DNA of 64,000 nucleotides from JBDLRH01 sp039800165 (GTDB lineage Bacteria > Pseudomonadota > Gammaproteobacteria > Burkholderiales > Burkholderiaceae_C), in the NCBI GenBank assembly GCA_039800165.1, contig JBDLRH010000015.1, forward strand, positions 10,693 through 74,692, written 5' to 3'. Of this stretch, positions 8,483 to 16,325 are shown one piece after another (position 1 is the stretch's first letter; every line of letters starts with the position of its first letter). A model generated the notes under the pieces. That model ran no database searches, had not been told where the DNA came from, and worked only from the letters and a program-made list of their open reading frames with translations. Position numbers and translations under genes: made by a program.

Positions 8483-8619
8483 GCCCGGGGCAAGGGCGGA
8501 GGGATGACGGCCGGGCATGCGTGTCACTTGCCCGCACTGCGACGCACGGCAGGCGAATTCCCTAGCATTCGTCAGTGGCGCGATTGCCGCAACCCTCGCC
8601 AACAAACCCTCCACCTTTT

Positions 8620-9267
8620 ATGAATGTCACTGTGCCCAATGCATCACGGATGGTCGCGTGGCTGCCGCTGGGTCCGCGCACAGCGCTTCGCGCCCTGTTG
8701 CTGGCGGGCAGCGCGCTTGCCGCACTCACCTTTATGCCGGCGGCCGCTGCAACGCCGGCTGCGGTGGCGCCGGCCGCACAGACCGGCTGCCCCAAGCTGC
8801 TGCAGCACAGCTTCAAGCGGCTGCAGGACGATCAGCCGCAGGGGCTGTGCCAGTTCAGCGGCAAGGTGTTGCTGGTGGTCAATACCGCCAGCTACTGCGG
8901 CTTCACGTCCCAGTTTGAAGGCCTGGAGGCACTCAACGCACGCTTTGCCAGGCGCGGGCTGGTGGTGCTGGGCTTCCCGTCGAACGACTTCAAGCAGGAA
9001 GACGCCGATGCAAAAAAGACCGCTGCGGTCTGCTTCAACACCTATGGCGTGAAGTTCCCGATGTTCACCGAGACCCGGGTACGCGGCGCACAGGCGCACC
9101 CCTTGTTTGCCGAACTCGCGCGCGCCACCGGCAGCGCGCCCGGCTGGAACTTCAACAAGTACCTGGTCGGCCGCGACGGGCGGCCCATCGCGCACTTCGG
9201 CAGCATGACCTCGCCGGAGAGCCGCACGCTCGTGAGCGCGATCGAAGCAGCGTTGTCGGCGCGCTGA
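8620..9267 (+). CDS. Glutathione peroxidase family protein, exported
   Basis: Thiol peroxidase of the GPx family (215 aa). The catalytic Cys93 lies in NTASYCGFT, and the family motif WNFNKYLV lies near residue 177. The second motif reads FPSNDFKQE instead of the classical FPxNQFGxQE, so the usual glutamine is replaced; a further Cys in AVCFNTYGVKFPMF may resolve the disulfide. A hydrophobic N-terminus (about residues 21-45, ending in AAAATPA) suggests export, probably to the periplasm. ATG 8620 and ATG 8650 are both possible starts; neither has a strong ribosome site. It diverges from atzF and its stop abuts the stop of the next, convergent gene with no base between. Confidence 0.85.
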   Translation: MNVTVPNASRMVAWLPLGPRTALRALLLAGSALAALTFMPAAAATPAAVAPAAQTGCPKLLQHSFKRLQDDQPQGLCQFSGKVLLVVNTASYCGFTSQFEGLEALNARFARRGLVVLGFPSNDFKQEDADAKKTAAVCFNTYGVKFPMFTETRVRGAQAHPLFAELARATGSAPGWNFNKYLVGRDGRPIAHFGSMTSPESRTLVSAIEAALSAR

Positions 9268-9663
9268 TCAGTCGCCCACCAACGCCACGGCCTCCACCTC
9301 GACCTTCAGGCCGTGATGCAGCGGCCCGGTGGGTACCACCGCACGGCTGGGGCGGCTGGTGCCGGCCCATTGCGCATAGATCGTGTTGAACTCAGGCCAG
9401 TGCTCCATGCTGTCCACATACACGCGCACCTGCACCAGCCGGTCGATGCTGGTGCCCGCTGCGTGCAGTGCACTCGCCACATTCGCCAGCACCTGGCGCG
9501 CCTGCTCGGCAAAGCTGGCATCCACCAGTCGCTCGCCCGCCGGCGTGACGGGCAGCTGGCCCGACACGAACACGAACCCGTTGGCCACCACCGCATGCGA
9601 GTAGTGCCCTGCGGGCGTGGGCAGGTCGGCGGGTTGCACCGGGCGGGGCAGGGCTGCGGTCAT
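9268..9663 (-). CDS. RidA family protein (enamine/imine deaminase)
   Basis: RidA/YjgF/UK114 protein (131 aa), a trimeric cytosolic deaminase that hydrolyses reactive enamines such as 2-aminoacrylate. VFVSGQLPVTPAG (31-43), QVLANVASALHAAG and VRVYVDSMEHWPEFN are family hallmarks, and the catalytic arginine is expected at Arg107 in SRAVVPTG. ATG 9663 was chosen because the conserved domain begins about ten residues later. It lies 26 bases behind a DSD1-type PLP enzyme, whose dehydratase chemistry would yield exactly the enamines RidA clears. It is the last gene of the five-gene Rieske module. Confidence 0.88.
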   Translation of the reverse strand: MTAALPRPVQPADLPTPAGHYSHAVVANGFVFVSGQLPVTPAGERLVDASFAEQARQVLANVASALHAAGTSIDRLVQVRVYVDSMEHWPEFNTIYAQWAGTSRPSRAVVPTGPLHHGLKVEVEAVALVGD

Positions 9664-9689
9664 GGGCGTTCTCTTGTGTGGGGTGGGGG

Positions 9690-10832
9690 CTACCAGCCGT
9701 AAAAGCGCGGCCAGGCTTGCACCTCGCCACCGGGCAGCAGCGCCTGGTACTCGGGGTGCTGCGCTGCCGTGGCGCACGCATGGTTGGGCAGCACCCGCAA
9801 GCGCGTGCCCACCGGAAAGCGGCGCGCGATGTCGCCATCCACGCCAGCCATGCCATCCGCGCGGCACAGGATGCCGTGCTCCTGGTTGGCGCTGCCCAGC
9901 ACATAGCCATCGATGGGGGTGCCGTCTTCGCTGCACACCTGCCCGTAGCCGAAGTCGTGCCGCTGCTTTTGCGTGCCGCGGTCGCGGCTCATCGCCATCC
10001 AGCCGGCGTCCACGATGGCCCAGCCCTTGTCTTCCTGATGGCCGATCACGGTGGTCAGCACCGACAGCGCGATGTGGTCAATGCCGCACACGCCCACGTT
10101 GTGCATCACCAGATCAAAGAACACATACACGCCGGCGCGCACCTCGGTCACGCCAGCCAGGTGCGGTGCGGCCAGCGCGGTGGGCGTCGAGCCGACGCTC
10201 ACCACCGGGCAGGGCAGGCCCGCATCGCGCAACCGCGTCGCAGCGTGCAGCGTGCCATCGCGCTCTTGTTCGGCCACCCGGCGCAGGGCTTGCGGTGTGT
10301 CCACGTCGTAGCTCGAACCGGCGTGCGCCATCACGCCGCCCAGCCGCATGCCACCTTCGTGCAGCGCGCGGCCCACGGCCAGCAGCGTGTCAGACCCGGG
10401 CGGCACGCCCGAGCGGTGCCCGTCCACATCCACCTCGATCCACACCTCGAACGCATGCGCCTGGGCGCGGCCGAACTCGGCAATCGCCTGCGCCGCGGCC
10501 ACGCTGTCGGTGATGATCTTCAGGTCGCAGCCACGCTGGCGCAGCGCCAGCACCTGCGGCAGCTTGGCCGGCACGATGCACACCGCATACAGGATGTCGC
10601 TGATGCCTGCGGCAAAAAACTGCTCGGCCTCTTTCAGTGTCGAGACGGTGATGCCCTGCGCGCCTGCGGCCAGCTGCGCCTGCACCACCGGCAGGCTCTT
10701 GGAGGTTTTGACATGCGGACGAAAGCGCACGCCCAGCGCGCTCAGGCGCTGCTGCATCTGCTGGATGTTGGCCTGCATCCGTGCGGTGTCGAGCACGGCG
10801 GCCGGGGTGTCGATGTCGGCAAGCTGCGTCAT
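9690..10832 (-). CDS. DSD1 family PLP enzyme (D-serine dehydratase / D-threonine aldolase type)
   Basis: Fold-type III PLP enzyme (380 aa) with an alanine-racemase-like barrel. Lys42 in RPHVKTSKS is the expected Schiff-base lysine. The C-terminal metal site is visible as PNHACAT with His351 and Cys353. In this family His-x-Cys is the zinc site of eukaryotic-type D-serine dehydratase, whereas D-threonine aldolases have His-x-Asp, so a dehydratase is slightly favoured. The substrate would be a D-beta-hydroxy amino acid. It is fourth in a minus-strand module, 47 bases after a methyltransferase gene and 26 bases before ridA. Aldolase activity remains possible. Confidence 0.85.
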   Translation of the reverse strand: MTQLADIDTPAAVLDTARMQANIQQMQQRLSALGVRFRPHVKTSKSLPVVQAQLAAGAQGITVSTLKEAEQFFAAGISDILYAVCIVPAKLPQVLALRQRGCDLKIITDSVAAAQAIAEFGRAQAHAFEVWIEVDVDGHRSGVPPGSDTLLAVGRALHEGGMRLGGVMAHAGSSYDVDTPQALRRVAEQERDGTLHAATRLRDAGLPCPVVSVGSTPTALAAPHLAGVTEVRAGVYVFFDLVMHNVGVCGIDHIALSVLTTVIGHQEDKGWAIVDAGWMAMSRDRGTQKQRHDFGYGQVCSEDGTPIDGYVLGSANQEHGILCRADGMAGVDGDIARRFPVGTRLRVLPNHACATAAQHPEYQALLPGGEVQAWPRFYGW

Positions 10833-10879
10833 GGGCCGATATTAGGGCCGCCTGCCGCGGGCTGCCTGCCTGCGGCCAC

Positions 10880-11722
10880 CTACGCCCGCGCGGCGTGGAT
10901 CAGCGCGCCGCCCAGCACGCCCACCTGGTACAGCCCGACAAAGTGCGTGTAGGCGCGGTCGTAGCGGTCGAAGTGCTCGCGCCCGAGCCGCTGCACCGTC
11001 TGCGCTTCCAGTGACCGGTACATCGCATGGCGCTCGCGCAGGATGCGCGTCCACTCCTCGCTGAGATCGGTCACGCGCACCATGCGCAGCCCCTCGGCTT
11101 GCAGCAGCGCGGTGTACTCGGCCACCGAAGCAATCTCAGAAAAGCGCATGCCGTCGTACAGGCCGCGCGCATCGTCGGCGCTCAGCGGCTGGCGGCACAG
11201 GATGTCGGAAAACACCAGCCGCCCGCCCGGGCGCAGCACGCGTGCGCATTCGTGCACCAGCTGCGGCTTGTCCGGAATGTGTGCAAACGCCTCTTGCGCG
11301 ATCGCCAGCGAAAAGCGCGCATCTTCAAACGGCATGGCCAGCGCATTGCCCTCGACAAAGTTCACGCGCCCTGACAGGCCGGCGGCCTGCGTGAGCTCGG
11401 TGGCGCCCTGCACGCGGCTGCGCGTGAGGTCCAGCCCGGTGACGCGGCAGCCGCGCTTCCACGCCAGGTAGCGTGCAGGCCCGCCCATGCCGCTGCAGAC
11501 ATCCAGCACCTCGTCGTGCGCCGTCACTGCAGCCTCGTCCATCAGCCGGTCCACCGCAGCGGTGCCGCCGTAGTGGTCCTGATCGTGGTGCTGCAGCACC
11601 TCTTCGGTGATGCTGGCGCGGTCGATGCCGCGCGCAGCCACGGCAGCCAGGATCTGCTGCGCGCTGATGGGGTGAAAGTCGTAGAAGCGTTCGACTTCGT
11701 TCAGGCGGGAATCCGTGCTCAT
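10880..11722 (-). CDS. Class I SAM-dependent methyltransferase (glycine/sarcosine-type or small-molecule)
   Basis: Methyltransferase (280 aa). SAM motif I is VLDVCSGMGGPARYLA (near 70-85), followed by the acidic motif II loop VTGLDLT and motif IV AIAQEAFAHIPDK. The long N-terminal extension with ERFYDFHPISAQQIL and ITEEVLQHHDQDHYGG resembles bacterial small-molecule methyltransferases such as those of sarcosine/dimethylglycine or natural-product O-methylation. It starts 2 bases after the MFS gene and ends 47 bases before the DSD1 gene. The acceptor is unknown. Its pairing with a quaternary-ammonium-type Rieske oxygenase suggests a methylamine or betaine-like compound. Confidence 0.85.
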   Translation of the reverse strand: MSTDSRLNEVERFYDFHPISAQQILAAVAARGIDRASITEEVLQHHDQDHYGGTAAVDRLMDEAAVTAHDEVLDVCSGMGGPARYLAWKRGCRVTGLDLTRSRVQGATELTQAAGLSGRVNFVEGNALAMPFEDARFSLAIAQEAFAHIPDKPQLVHECARVLRPGGRLVFSDILCRQPLSADDARGLYDGMRFSEIASVAEYTALLQAEGLRMVRVTDLSEEWTRILRERHAMYRSLEAQTVQRLGREHFDRYDRAYTHFVGLYQVGVLGGALIHAARA

Positions 11723-11724
11723 GG

Positions 11725-12903
11725 TCAGTCACCCTTTCGGTCGGCCGAGGCCGAAAGCAGCAAGCCCACGCCGATCATCGCCACCGCGATCGGCCCCAGT
11801 GCGTCGAAGCTGAAGGTAGCCACCACCACGCCGCCGAGTGCCGCGCCCATGGCCTGGCCGGCGTACAGGCTTGACGAGTTCAGCGCGATCGAGGCCGAGG
11901 CCAGATCAGGCGCGGTCTGCGCCAGCCGCGCCTGCTGCGCCGAGATGAAGGCAAAGTTGCCCGAGCCCCAGACGGCGATCGCCAGGGTGATGCCCGCCAC
12001 CGAGTGCAGCCACGACAGCGAAGCTGTCCAGCCCACCAGGCCCACGAACACGCAGCCCAGCGCCAGCAGGGCGCAGCGGTCTGCGCCAAACCGGCCGACG
12101 CCGCGAGACAGCAACAGGTTGCCCGCCACACCGCAGGCGCCCATCAGGCCCATCAGCGCCGCCTGCAGCGCTGGCGATGCATCGACGCCGGTGCGCAGGG
12201 CCGAAGTGATGTAGCCCGCCACCAGAAAGTGCCCGGCACACCAGGCCATGGTGGCCAGCAGTACCAGGCGCAAGCGCGGCGCGCCCAACACCTGATGCCA
12301 CGACTGCAGCGACAGCGGCGGCACCTTCAGCCCCGATGGAATCACGCGCCACACCAGCACCGCAGCCAGCAGCGCCAGCACCGCAATCAAGGCGAAGCTG
12401 GCGCGCCAGCTGATCGCGTAGGCCACGATGTTGCCCAGCGGCATGGCCAGCACCGAGGCCAGCGACCAGCCGACAAAGGCGGTGGTGACCGCGGCCGGTC
12501 GCTCTTGTGGCGCAACGATCAGCCCCAGCGTCGCGGCCACCTGCGGCGTGAACACCGCAGCGCCAATCACCGAGAAGGGCCGCACCCACGCCAGCACCGC
12601 ATAGTTCGGCGCCAGCGCGCACAGCAGGTGGCCGAAGGACAGCAGCAGCAGCGACGCCACCAGCAGCATCCGGCGGTCTACATTCGAGGTGACAGCTGCC
12701 AGCAGCGGCGCGCCCACGCACATGGCCAGCGCCGCCAGGCTGAGCAACGAACCGGCGGCAGGCACCGAAACCCCCAGGCCCTGCGCCAGCGGGTCCAGCA
12801 TGCCGGGCACCACCAGCACGCCGCTGCCGACCACGAAGTTGCCGAGCAGCGCCGTGGTGATGGCGGCGCGGTGCGCGCCCGCGGTGGAAGCGGGCGCCGT
12901 CAC
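11725..12903 (-). CDS. MFS transporter
   Basis: Major facilitator transporter (392 aa, 12 predicted membrane segments) of the DHA1/AraJ-like type. The GTG start at 12903 overlaps the stop of the Rieske gene in GTGA; no ATG is available at the N-terminus. The family loop between helices 2 and 3 reads SNVDRRMLL. The gene ends 2 bases before the methyltransferase start, so it is translationally linked on both sides. It may import the substrate or export a product of the Rieske/methyltransferase module; direction cannot be read from sequence. Confidence 0.88.
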   Translation of the reverse strand: MTAPASTAGAHRAAITTALLGNFVVGSGVLVVPGMLDPLAQGLGVSVPAAGSLLSLAALAMCVGAPLLAAVTSNVDRRMLLVASLLLLSFGHLLCALAPNYAVLAWVRPFSVIGAAVFTPQVAATLGLIVAPQERPAAVTTAFVGWSLASVLAMPLGNIVAYAISWRASFALIAVLALLAAVLVWRVIPSGLKVPPLSLQSWHQVLGAPRLRLVLLATMAWCAGHFLVAGYITSALRTGVDASPALQAALMGLMGACGVAGNLLLSRGVGRFGADRCALLALGCVFVGLVGWTASLSWLHSVAGITLAIAVWGSGNFAFISAQQARLAQTAPDLASASIALNSSSLYAGQAMGAALGGVVVATFSFDALGPIAVAMIGVGLLLSASADRKGD

Positions 12904-14111
12904 GGAAGGGCCGCGTCGGGCACGCCGGTGAGCTTGTTGAGTTCGCGGTGGTAGTGCGACAGCATCGGCTCGTTCTGCCCGAACACCACGCCGGGCAGCC
13001 GGCCGCTGGCCAGGTTGAGTTGGATGTTCTGCTGCTGCGTGAAGTCTTCGCCCGAGATCACCTCGGTGGAGACCTTCCAGCTTTTGTCCCAGCGCGCGGC
13101 TTCTTCTTCGCTGCGGATCGCCTCGGGGATGTAGAAGCGCACCCGGGCCCGCGTGCGGCCCACGTCCAGCGGCTGGAAGTCCCACAGCTCCATGTGGCCG
13201 TCCATCGGGATGTTGAGCACCGCATGCGGCGACACCACGAAGATGGTGGACGCATGGCGCAGCACCGACCACTCGGCCTCGGGCCGATCGCGCTGCTCGT
13301 CGATGCTCTTGCGCGGCAGCGGAAACAGCGCATGCCGGCCAAAGCATTCGAAGATGACCGGGTAGCAGCGAAAGCGCGGCGCGAGCGTGTTGCGATGCAG
13401 GGCCGCGATGTGATAGCCCTCCATGAAGGTCTCGATCAGCAGCTTCCAGTTGGCGGCGAAATCCCAGAACACTTCCTGATAGAAGTGAAAGCGCCCGAAG
13501 CCGAACTCGCCCATGCGCGCGGGCATGCCGTGCATTTCGCGCTCGGCATCGATCGGCACGCTGCCGTGCGGGCGCACCAGCAGCATGCCCTCGGTCTCGA
13601 CGCAGGGCACCTCGATCAGGTTGAACTGCCCGCAGTCCATGCGCGGCTGGATCTGCGTGAAGCCACCCATGTCGTTGGCATGCCGGATCAGCTGCCCGCC
13701 GCTGTCGTAGGTCCACGCGTGGTACGGGCAGGTGAAGTTCTGCTGCGACTGCCCGCGGTGCTGCACGAAGTGGCCCCGCGCGTCGAGCTCGAAGCCGAGC
13801 AGCCGCGAGCCGCGGTGGCGGCACATGTTCAGGAAGGCCCTCACCTCGCCGGATGAAGTGCGCGTCAGGAAGATCGGTGCGCCCGGCAGCTCGCAGGTGA
13901 ACCACGAGCCGGGCGCAGGCAGGTCGGGCGAGAAGCCGGCCAGCAGCGGCACCTGACCCTTGAACAGGTGGTCCATCTCGCGCTGGAAGTGCGCGCTGCA
14001 GGTGTAGCGCTCGGCCGGGTTCCAGTACGGCGCATCGGCCAGCGGCGTGGTTTGCGCGTCGATGTGCCGGAACGCCTCTTTCAGAAGCGCGACCTGTCGT
14101 TCATGTTGCAT
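12900..14111 (-). CDS. Rieske non-heme iron oxygenase, alpha subunit
   Basis: Ring-hydroxylating-type oxygenase (403 aa). The [2Fe-2S] ligands are Cys97/His99 (CRHRG) and Cys128/His131 (CPYH). The mononuclear iron site is NWKLLIETFMEGYH with His234 and His239, and Asp356 is a candidate third ligand. The bridging acidic residue is Glu231 with the spacing E-x2-H-x4-H. This is the arrangement known from carnitine oxygenase CntA and related quaternary-ammonium oxygenases, rather than the usual Asp. No reductase gene is nearby. It heads a five-gene minus-strand module (oxygenase, MFS, methyltransferase, DSD1, RidA). The predicted role is N-demethylation or C-N cleavage of a betaine-like compound; this is inference. 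Confidence 0.88.
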   Translation of the reverse strand: MQHERQVALLKEAFRHIDAQTTPLADAPYWNPAERYTCSAHFQREMDHLFKGQVPLLAGFSPDLPAPGSWFTCELPGAPIFLTRTSSGEVRAFLNMCRHRGSRLLGFELDARGHFVQHRGQSQQNFTCPYHAWTYDSGGQLIRHANDMGGFTQIQPRMDCGQFNLIEVPCVETEGMLLVRPHGSVPIDAEREMHGMPARMGEFGFGRFHFYQEVFWDFAANWKLLIETFMEGYHIAALHRNTLAPRFRCYPVIFECFGRHALFPLPRKSIDEQRDRPEAEWSVLRHASTIFVVSPHAVLNIPMDGHMELWDFQPLDVGRTRARVRFYIPEAIRSEEEAARWDKSWKVSTEVISGEDFTQQQNIQLNLASGRLPGVVFGQNEPMLSHYHRELNKLTGVPDAALP

Positions 14112-14127
14112 GGGCTGGTGTATGGTG

Positions 14128-14139
14128 TGGCAGCTGCCA
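14128..14139. promoter_or_regulatory. 12-bp perfect palindrome upstream of the Rieske gene
   Basis: TGGCAGCTGCCA is fully self-complementary and starts 17 bases before the Rieske start codon, in the gap shared with the divergent Rap1a-like gene. It could be an operator for either gene. Short GC-rich palindromes arise by chance at this composition. Confidence 0.25.
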
Positions 14140-14241
14140 GTCTCCCTGCACTCAGGATAGCCCCCGAGGGCGGTCCGTCAAGTGCGCCGCTTCATGTGCG
14201 CGACAGGGGTGGATTGCGGTGTCACTGCGCCGGGGTCATCC

Positions 14242-14628
14242 ATGCACTCAAACCGTCTTGCCTGCCTGCTGTGTGTGCTGGCGCTGGCCGCTGCCGCTCC
14301 GGTTGCGGCGCAGGCGCCTTCCGGGTCATCAGGGTCATCAGGATCGTCCGCCACACGCAGCGTGCGATTCCTGTCGGCTGGCGACTTGCATCAGCGGCTG
14401 TCGTCCTCCGAACCTGCGGCGGTCGAGGCCGGGCGCCACTACATCATGGGCGTGCTCGACACGCTGATGCTGGTGAAGGACCCGCAGGTCTGCGTCGGCC
14501 CCAACGCGCGGCTGGGCGAGCTGGTCGATGCGGTCAGGGCGGCGCTGGCGGCAAGCCCGCAGCTGCACCGTTTCAACGCCGGCAGCTTTGTGCGTGAGGT
14601 GATTCACACGCACCTGAAGTGCGCGTAG
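14242..14628 (+). CDS. Rap1a/Tai family immunity-like protein, exported
   Basis: Small secreted protein (128 aa) with a clear signal peptide: MHSNRLACLLCVLALAAAAPVAAQA, cleaved near residue 25. A Gly-Ser linker (SGSSGSSGSS) follows, then a domain fitting the Rap1a/Tai pattern: FLSAGDLHQRL, GRHYIMGVLDTLM, VCVGPNARLGELVDAVRAAL and a terminal HLKCA with a second cysteine. Known members protect against type VI amidase effectors, but many are orphans of unknown role. No effector or T6SS gene is nearby. ATG 14242 directly precedes the signal; an upstream ATG (14182) would bury it. Confidence 0.7.
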   Translation: MHSNRLACLLCVLALAAAAPVAAQAPSGSSGSSGSSATRSVRFLSAGDLHQRLSSSEPAAVEAGRHYIMGVLDTLMLVKDPQVCVGPNARLGELVDAVRAALAASPQLHRFNAGSFVREVIHTHLKCA

Positions 14629-14661
14629 CAGTCACGGGCGCGCTGGCCCGGGCCTGCGGGC

Positions 14662-15294
14662 TCAGGCCTCCACCACCAGCGGAAAGTCGGCGCGCCAGGC
14701 GTCGCCGCGGCGCACGAAGGGCACGGTCAGCGCCTGCTGATCGCGTGGGCTCAGGCGGCGCCACAGAAAATCGCGCTCGTTGCCCGGGTCGCCCTGCACA
14801 TACAGCTGCGTGGTCAGCAGTTCGTGCTTGCCCAGGCGCACCTTCAGGTGGATGTGCGGCGTGCGGCCGCTGTACGGCGCGGGCCGGATGGTGCGAAAGC
14901 GGTAGCGGCCCTGCGCATCGGTGCTGACGCGACCAAAGCCCTGAAACGCCGGATCGGCGCGGCCGCGTTCGGCCGGGTGGTGGTAGCGGCCCTGCGCATC
15001 GCATTGCCAGATCTCGACCCATGCGCCGGCCAGCGCCTCGCCATCGACCGCCCGCACCGAGCCTTCCACCCAGGCCGGCTCGCCCAGCGCGTAGCTGGCG
15101 CTGCCGGTGCGCAGCAGGTCGCCGTCGTGGTCGGCCGGCAGCTCGGTGGGATAGAACGGCCCTTCGGTCTGGCTGGGCGTCGGTCGCAGCCGCTCGCGGG
15201 CCTGCAGCAGCGTCGCGGGCAGGGCCACGCAGGCGGCAGCAGCCAGGCTCAGGTGGCGGCGCAGGGCACTGGTGGGTGCGGGCGAAGGGCGCAC
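14662..15294 (-). CDS. Intradiol ring-cleavage dioxygenase-like protein, exported
   Basis: Protein (210 aa) of the protocatechuate/catechol intradiol dioxygenase fold. The four Fe(III) ligands are present: Tyr104 (GRYHHP), Tyr141 (PAPYSG) and His147/His149 (TPHIHLKV). The short tyrosine-to-histidine loop marks the stand-alone, often exported branch, not the PcaGH type. A basic-hydrophobic N-terminus (ALRRHLSLAAAACVALPATLLQA) looks like a signal peptide. The GTG start at 15294 lies 4 bases after the stop of the upstream methyltransferase gene; no ATG is available. Cysteine-free EGPFYP and WVEIWQCDAQG motifs also fit. The natural substrate is unknown. Confidence 0.82.
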   Translation of the reverse strand: MRPSPAPTSALRRHLSLAAAACVALPATLLQARERLRPTPSQTEGPFYPTELPADHDGDLLRTGSASYALGEPAWVEGSVRAVDGEALAGAWVEIWQCDAQGRYHHPAERGRADPAFQGFGRVSTDAQGRYRFRTIRPAPYSGRTPHIHLKVRLGKHELLTTQLYVQGDPGNERDFLWRRLSPRDQQALTVPFVRRGDAWRADFPLVVEA

Positions 15295-15298
15295 GGCC

Positions 15299-16315
15299 TC
15301 AGGCTCGGTCTTGTGTGTACAGCTCGCGCAGCAGCGCCGCGCCGTCGGGGTAGCGCGCGGCGGTGCGCTTTTCTTCCTGGCGCGCACGCCACTTGTGCAG
15401 GGCACGGCCTTCGCGCATCTGCCGCAGCAGGTAGGGTCCCCAGCGCCGCGCCTGCTGCGCACGCACCAGGGCGTGGCCGTGCTGTGCTACAGCCGGTGTG
15501 CGTGCCGCCGCGCCGCGCCGGGCAACGATGCTCAGGTTGTCGGCATCGTCGGCGCTGTGTGCCACCACCTCCAGCCCGGCGGCCTCCAGCGTCTGGCGCA
15601 GGCTCGGGCCGGTGAAGTACAGCACATGCGCGCGGAAGAACATGTAGTGCGGGGAGCACGGCCGCGTGGCGTTGGGCACTTCGATGTACAGCAGGCCGTC
15701 GGGCTTGAGGCGTTGCGCAATGCGCCGCAGCGCGGCCACCGGCTCGGGCAGGTGCTCGAGCACATGGAACATCGTCACCAGGTCCAGCGAATCGGCGCTC
15801 AGGTCGTCCAGCCGCTCCTGCAGCGGGCCATGGCGCACCGCCAGGCCCAGCGTGTCGCGCGCATAGCTTGCGTAGCCCGCGTGCGGCTCGATGCCCATCG
15901 CATTCATGCCGAGGTGGCGCATCAGCGCCACGAATTCGCCGCTGCTCGAGCCGATGTCCAGGCTGGTGCGCTGCGCATCGGCCGCCTGCCAGCTGCGCAC
16001 CGGGCTGTGCTCGCGCAGCCACTGCCAGCGCAGCAGCGCATTGCGCCCGGCGCGCAGCACATGGCGCAGCGCCGGTTGCACCGCGCCCTTGTATTGCTGC
16101 CGGTACTGGGTGGCGTACCACTGCGCCAGTTCCTCTTCGGTCGGCAGCGGGTCGATGCGACCCAGGCCGCAGGCATTGCACGACACCGTCAGCAGTGCCT
16201 CGCCCGACTTGCCGTCGCGCGTGGCCACCGCCGTGGCCTGCCGGGTGCCGCAGCAGGGGCAGGGCGTGGTGGCCTCGATGCGGGAACCGGTGGGGGGCAG
16301 GGTCGTGTCAGCCAT
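15299..16315 (-). CDS. Class I SAM methyltransferase with N-terminal zinc ribbon
   Basis: Methyltransferase (338 aa, Methyltransf_23 type). The N-terminus carries a four-cysteine zinc ribbon: Cys19/Cys22 (CPCCG) and Cys46/Cys49 (CNACG). SAM motif I is LDIGSSSGEFV (near 125), and FHVLEHLPEP is the typical EHL motif. A basic C-terminal tail (HKWRARQEEKRTAARY) follows. This architecture is common in polysaccharide- or sugar-modifying methyltransferases. It is directly followed, after 4 bases, by the secreted intradiol dioxygenase gene. The ATG at 16315 was chosen as the first codon before the ribbon. Confidence 0.82.
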   Translation of the reverse strand: MADTTLPPTGSRIEATTPCPCCGTRQATAVATRDGKSGEALLTVSCNACGLGRIDPLPTEEELAQWYATQYRQQYKGAVQPALRHVLRAGRNALLRWQWLREHSPVRSWQAADAQRTSLDIGSSSGEFVALMRHLGMNAMGIEPHAGYASYARDTLGLAVRHGPLQERLDDLSADSLDLVTMFHVLEHLPEPVAALRRIAQRLKPDGLLYIEVPNATRPCSPHYMFFRAHVLYFTGPSLRQTLEAAGLEVVAHSADDADNLSIVARRGAAARTPAVAQHGHALVRAQQARRWGPYLLRQMREGRALHKWRARQEEKRTAARYPDGAALLRELYTQDRA

Positions 16316-16325
16316 GGCGCGCGCC

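Noticed and set aside
8517..8918. Short frame with a CPHC...CHCAQC zinc-finger-like start
   Set aside because: The pattern is followed by nonsense sequence in another phase of the peroxidase gene; taken as coincidence.
12903..13905. Possible fusion of a longer protein to the MFS transporter
   Set aside because: The upstream part of that frame is the alternate phase of the Rieske gene; the GTG at 12903 with the GTGA overlap gives a normal MFS length.
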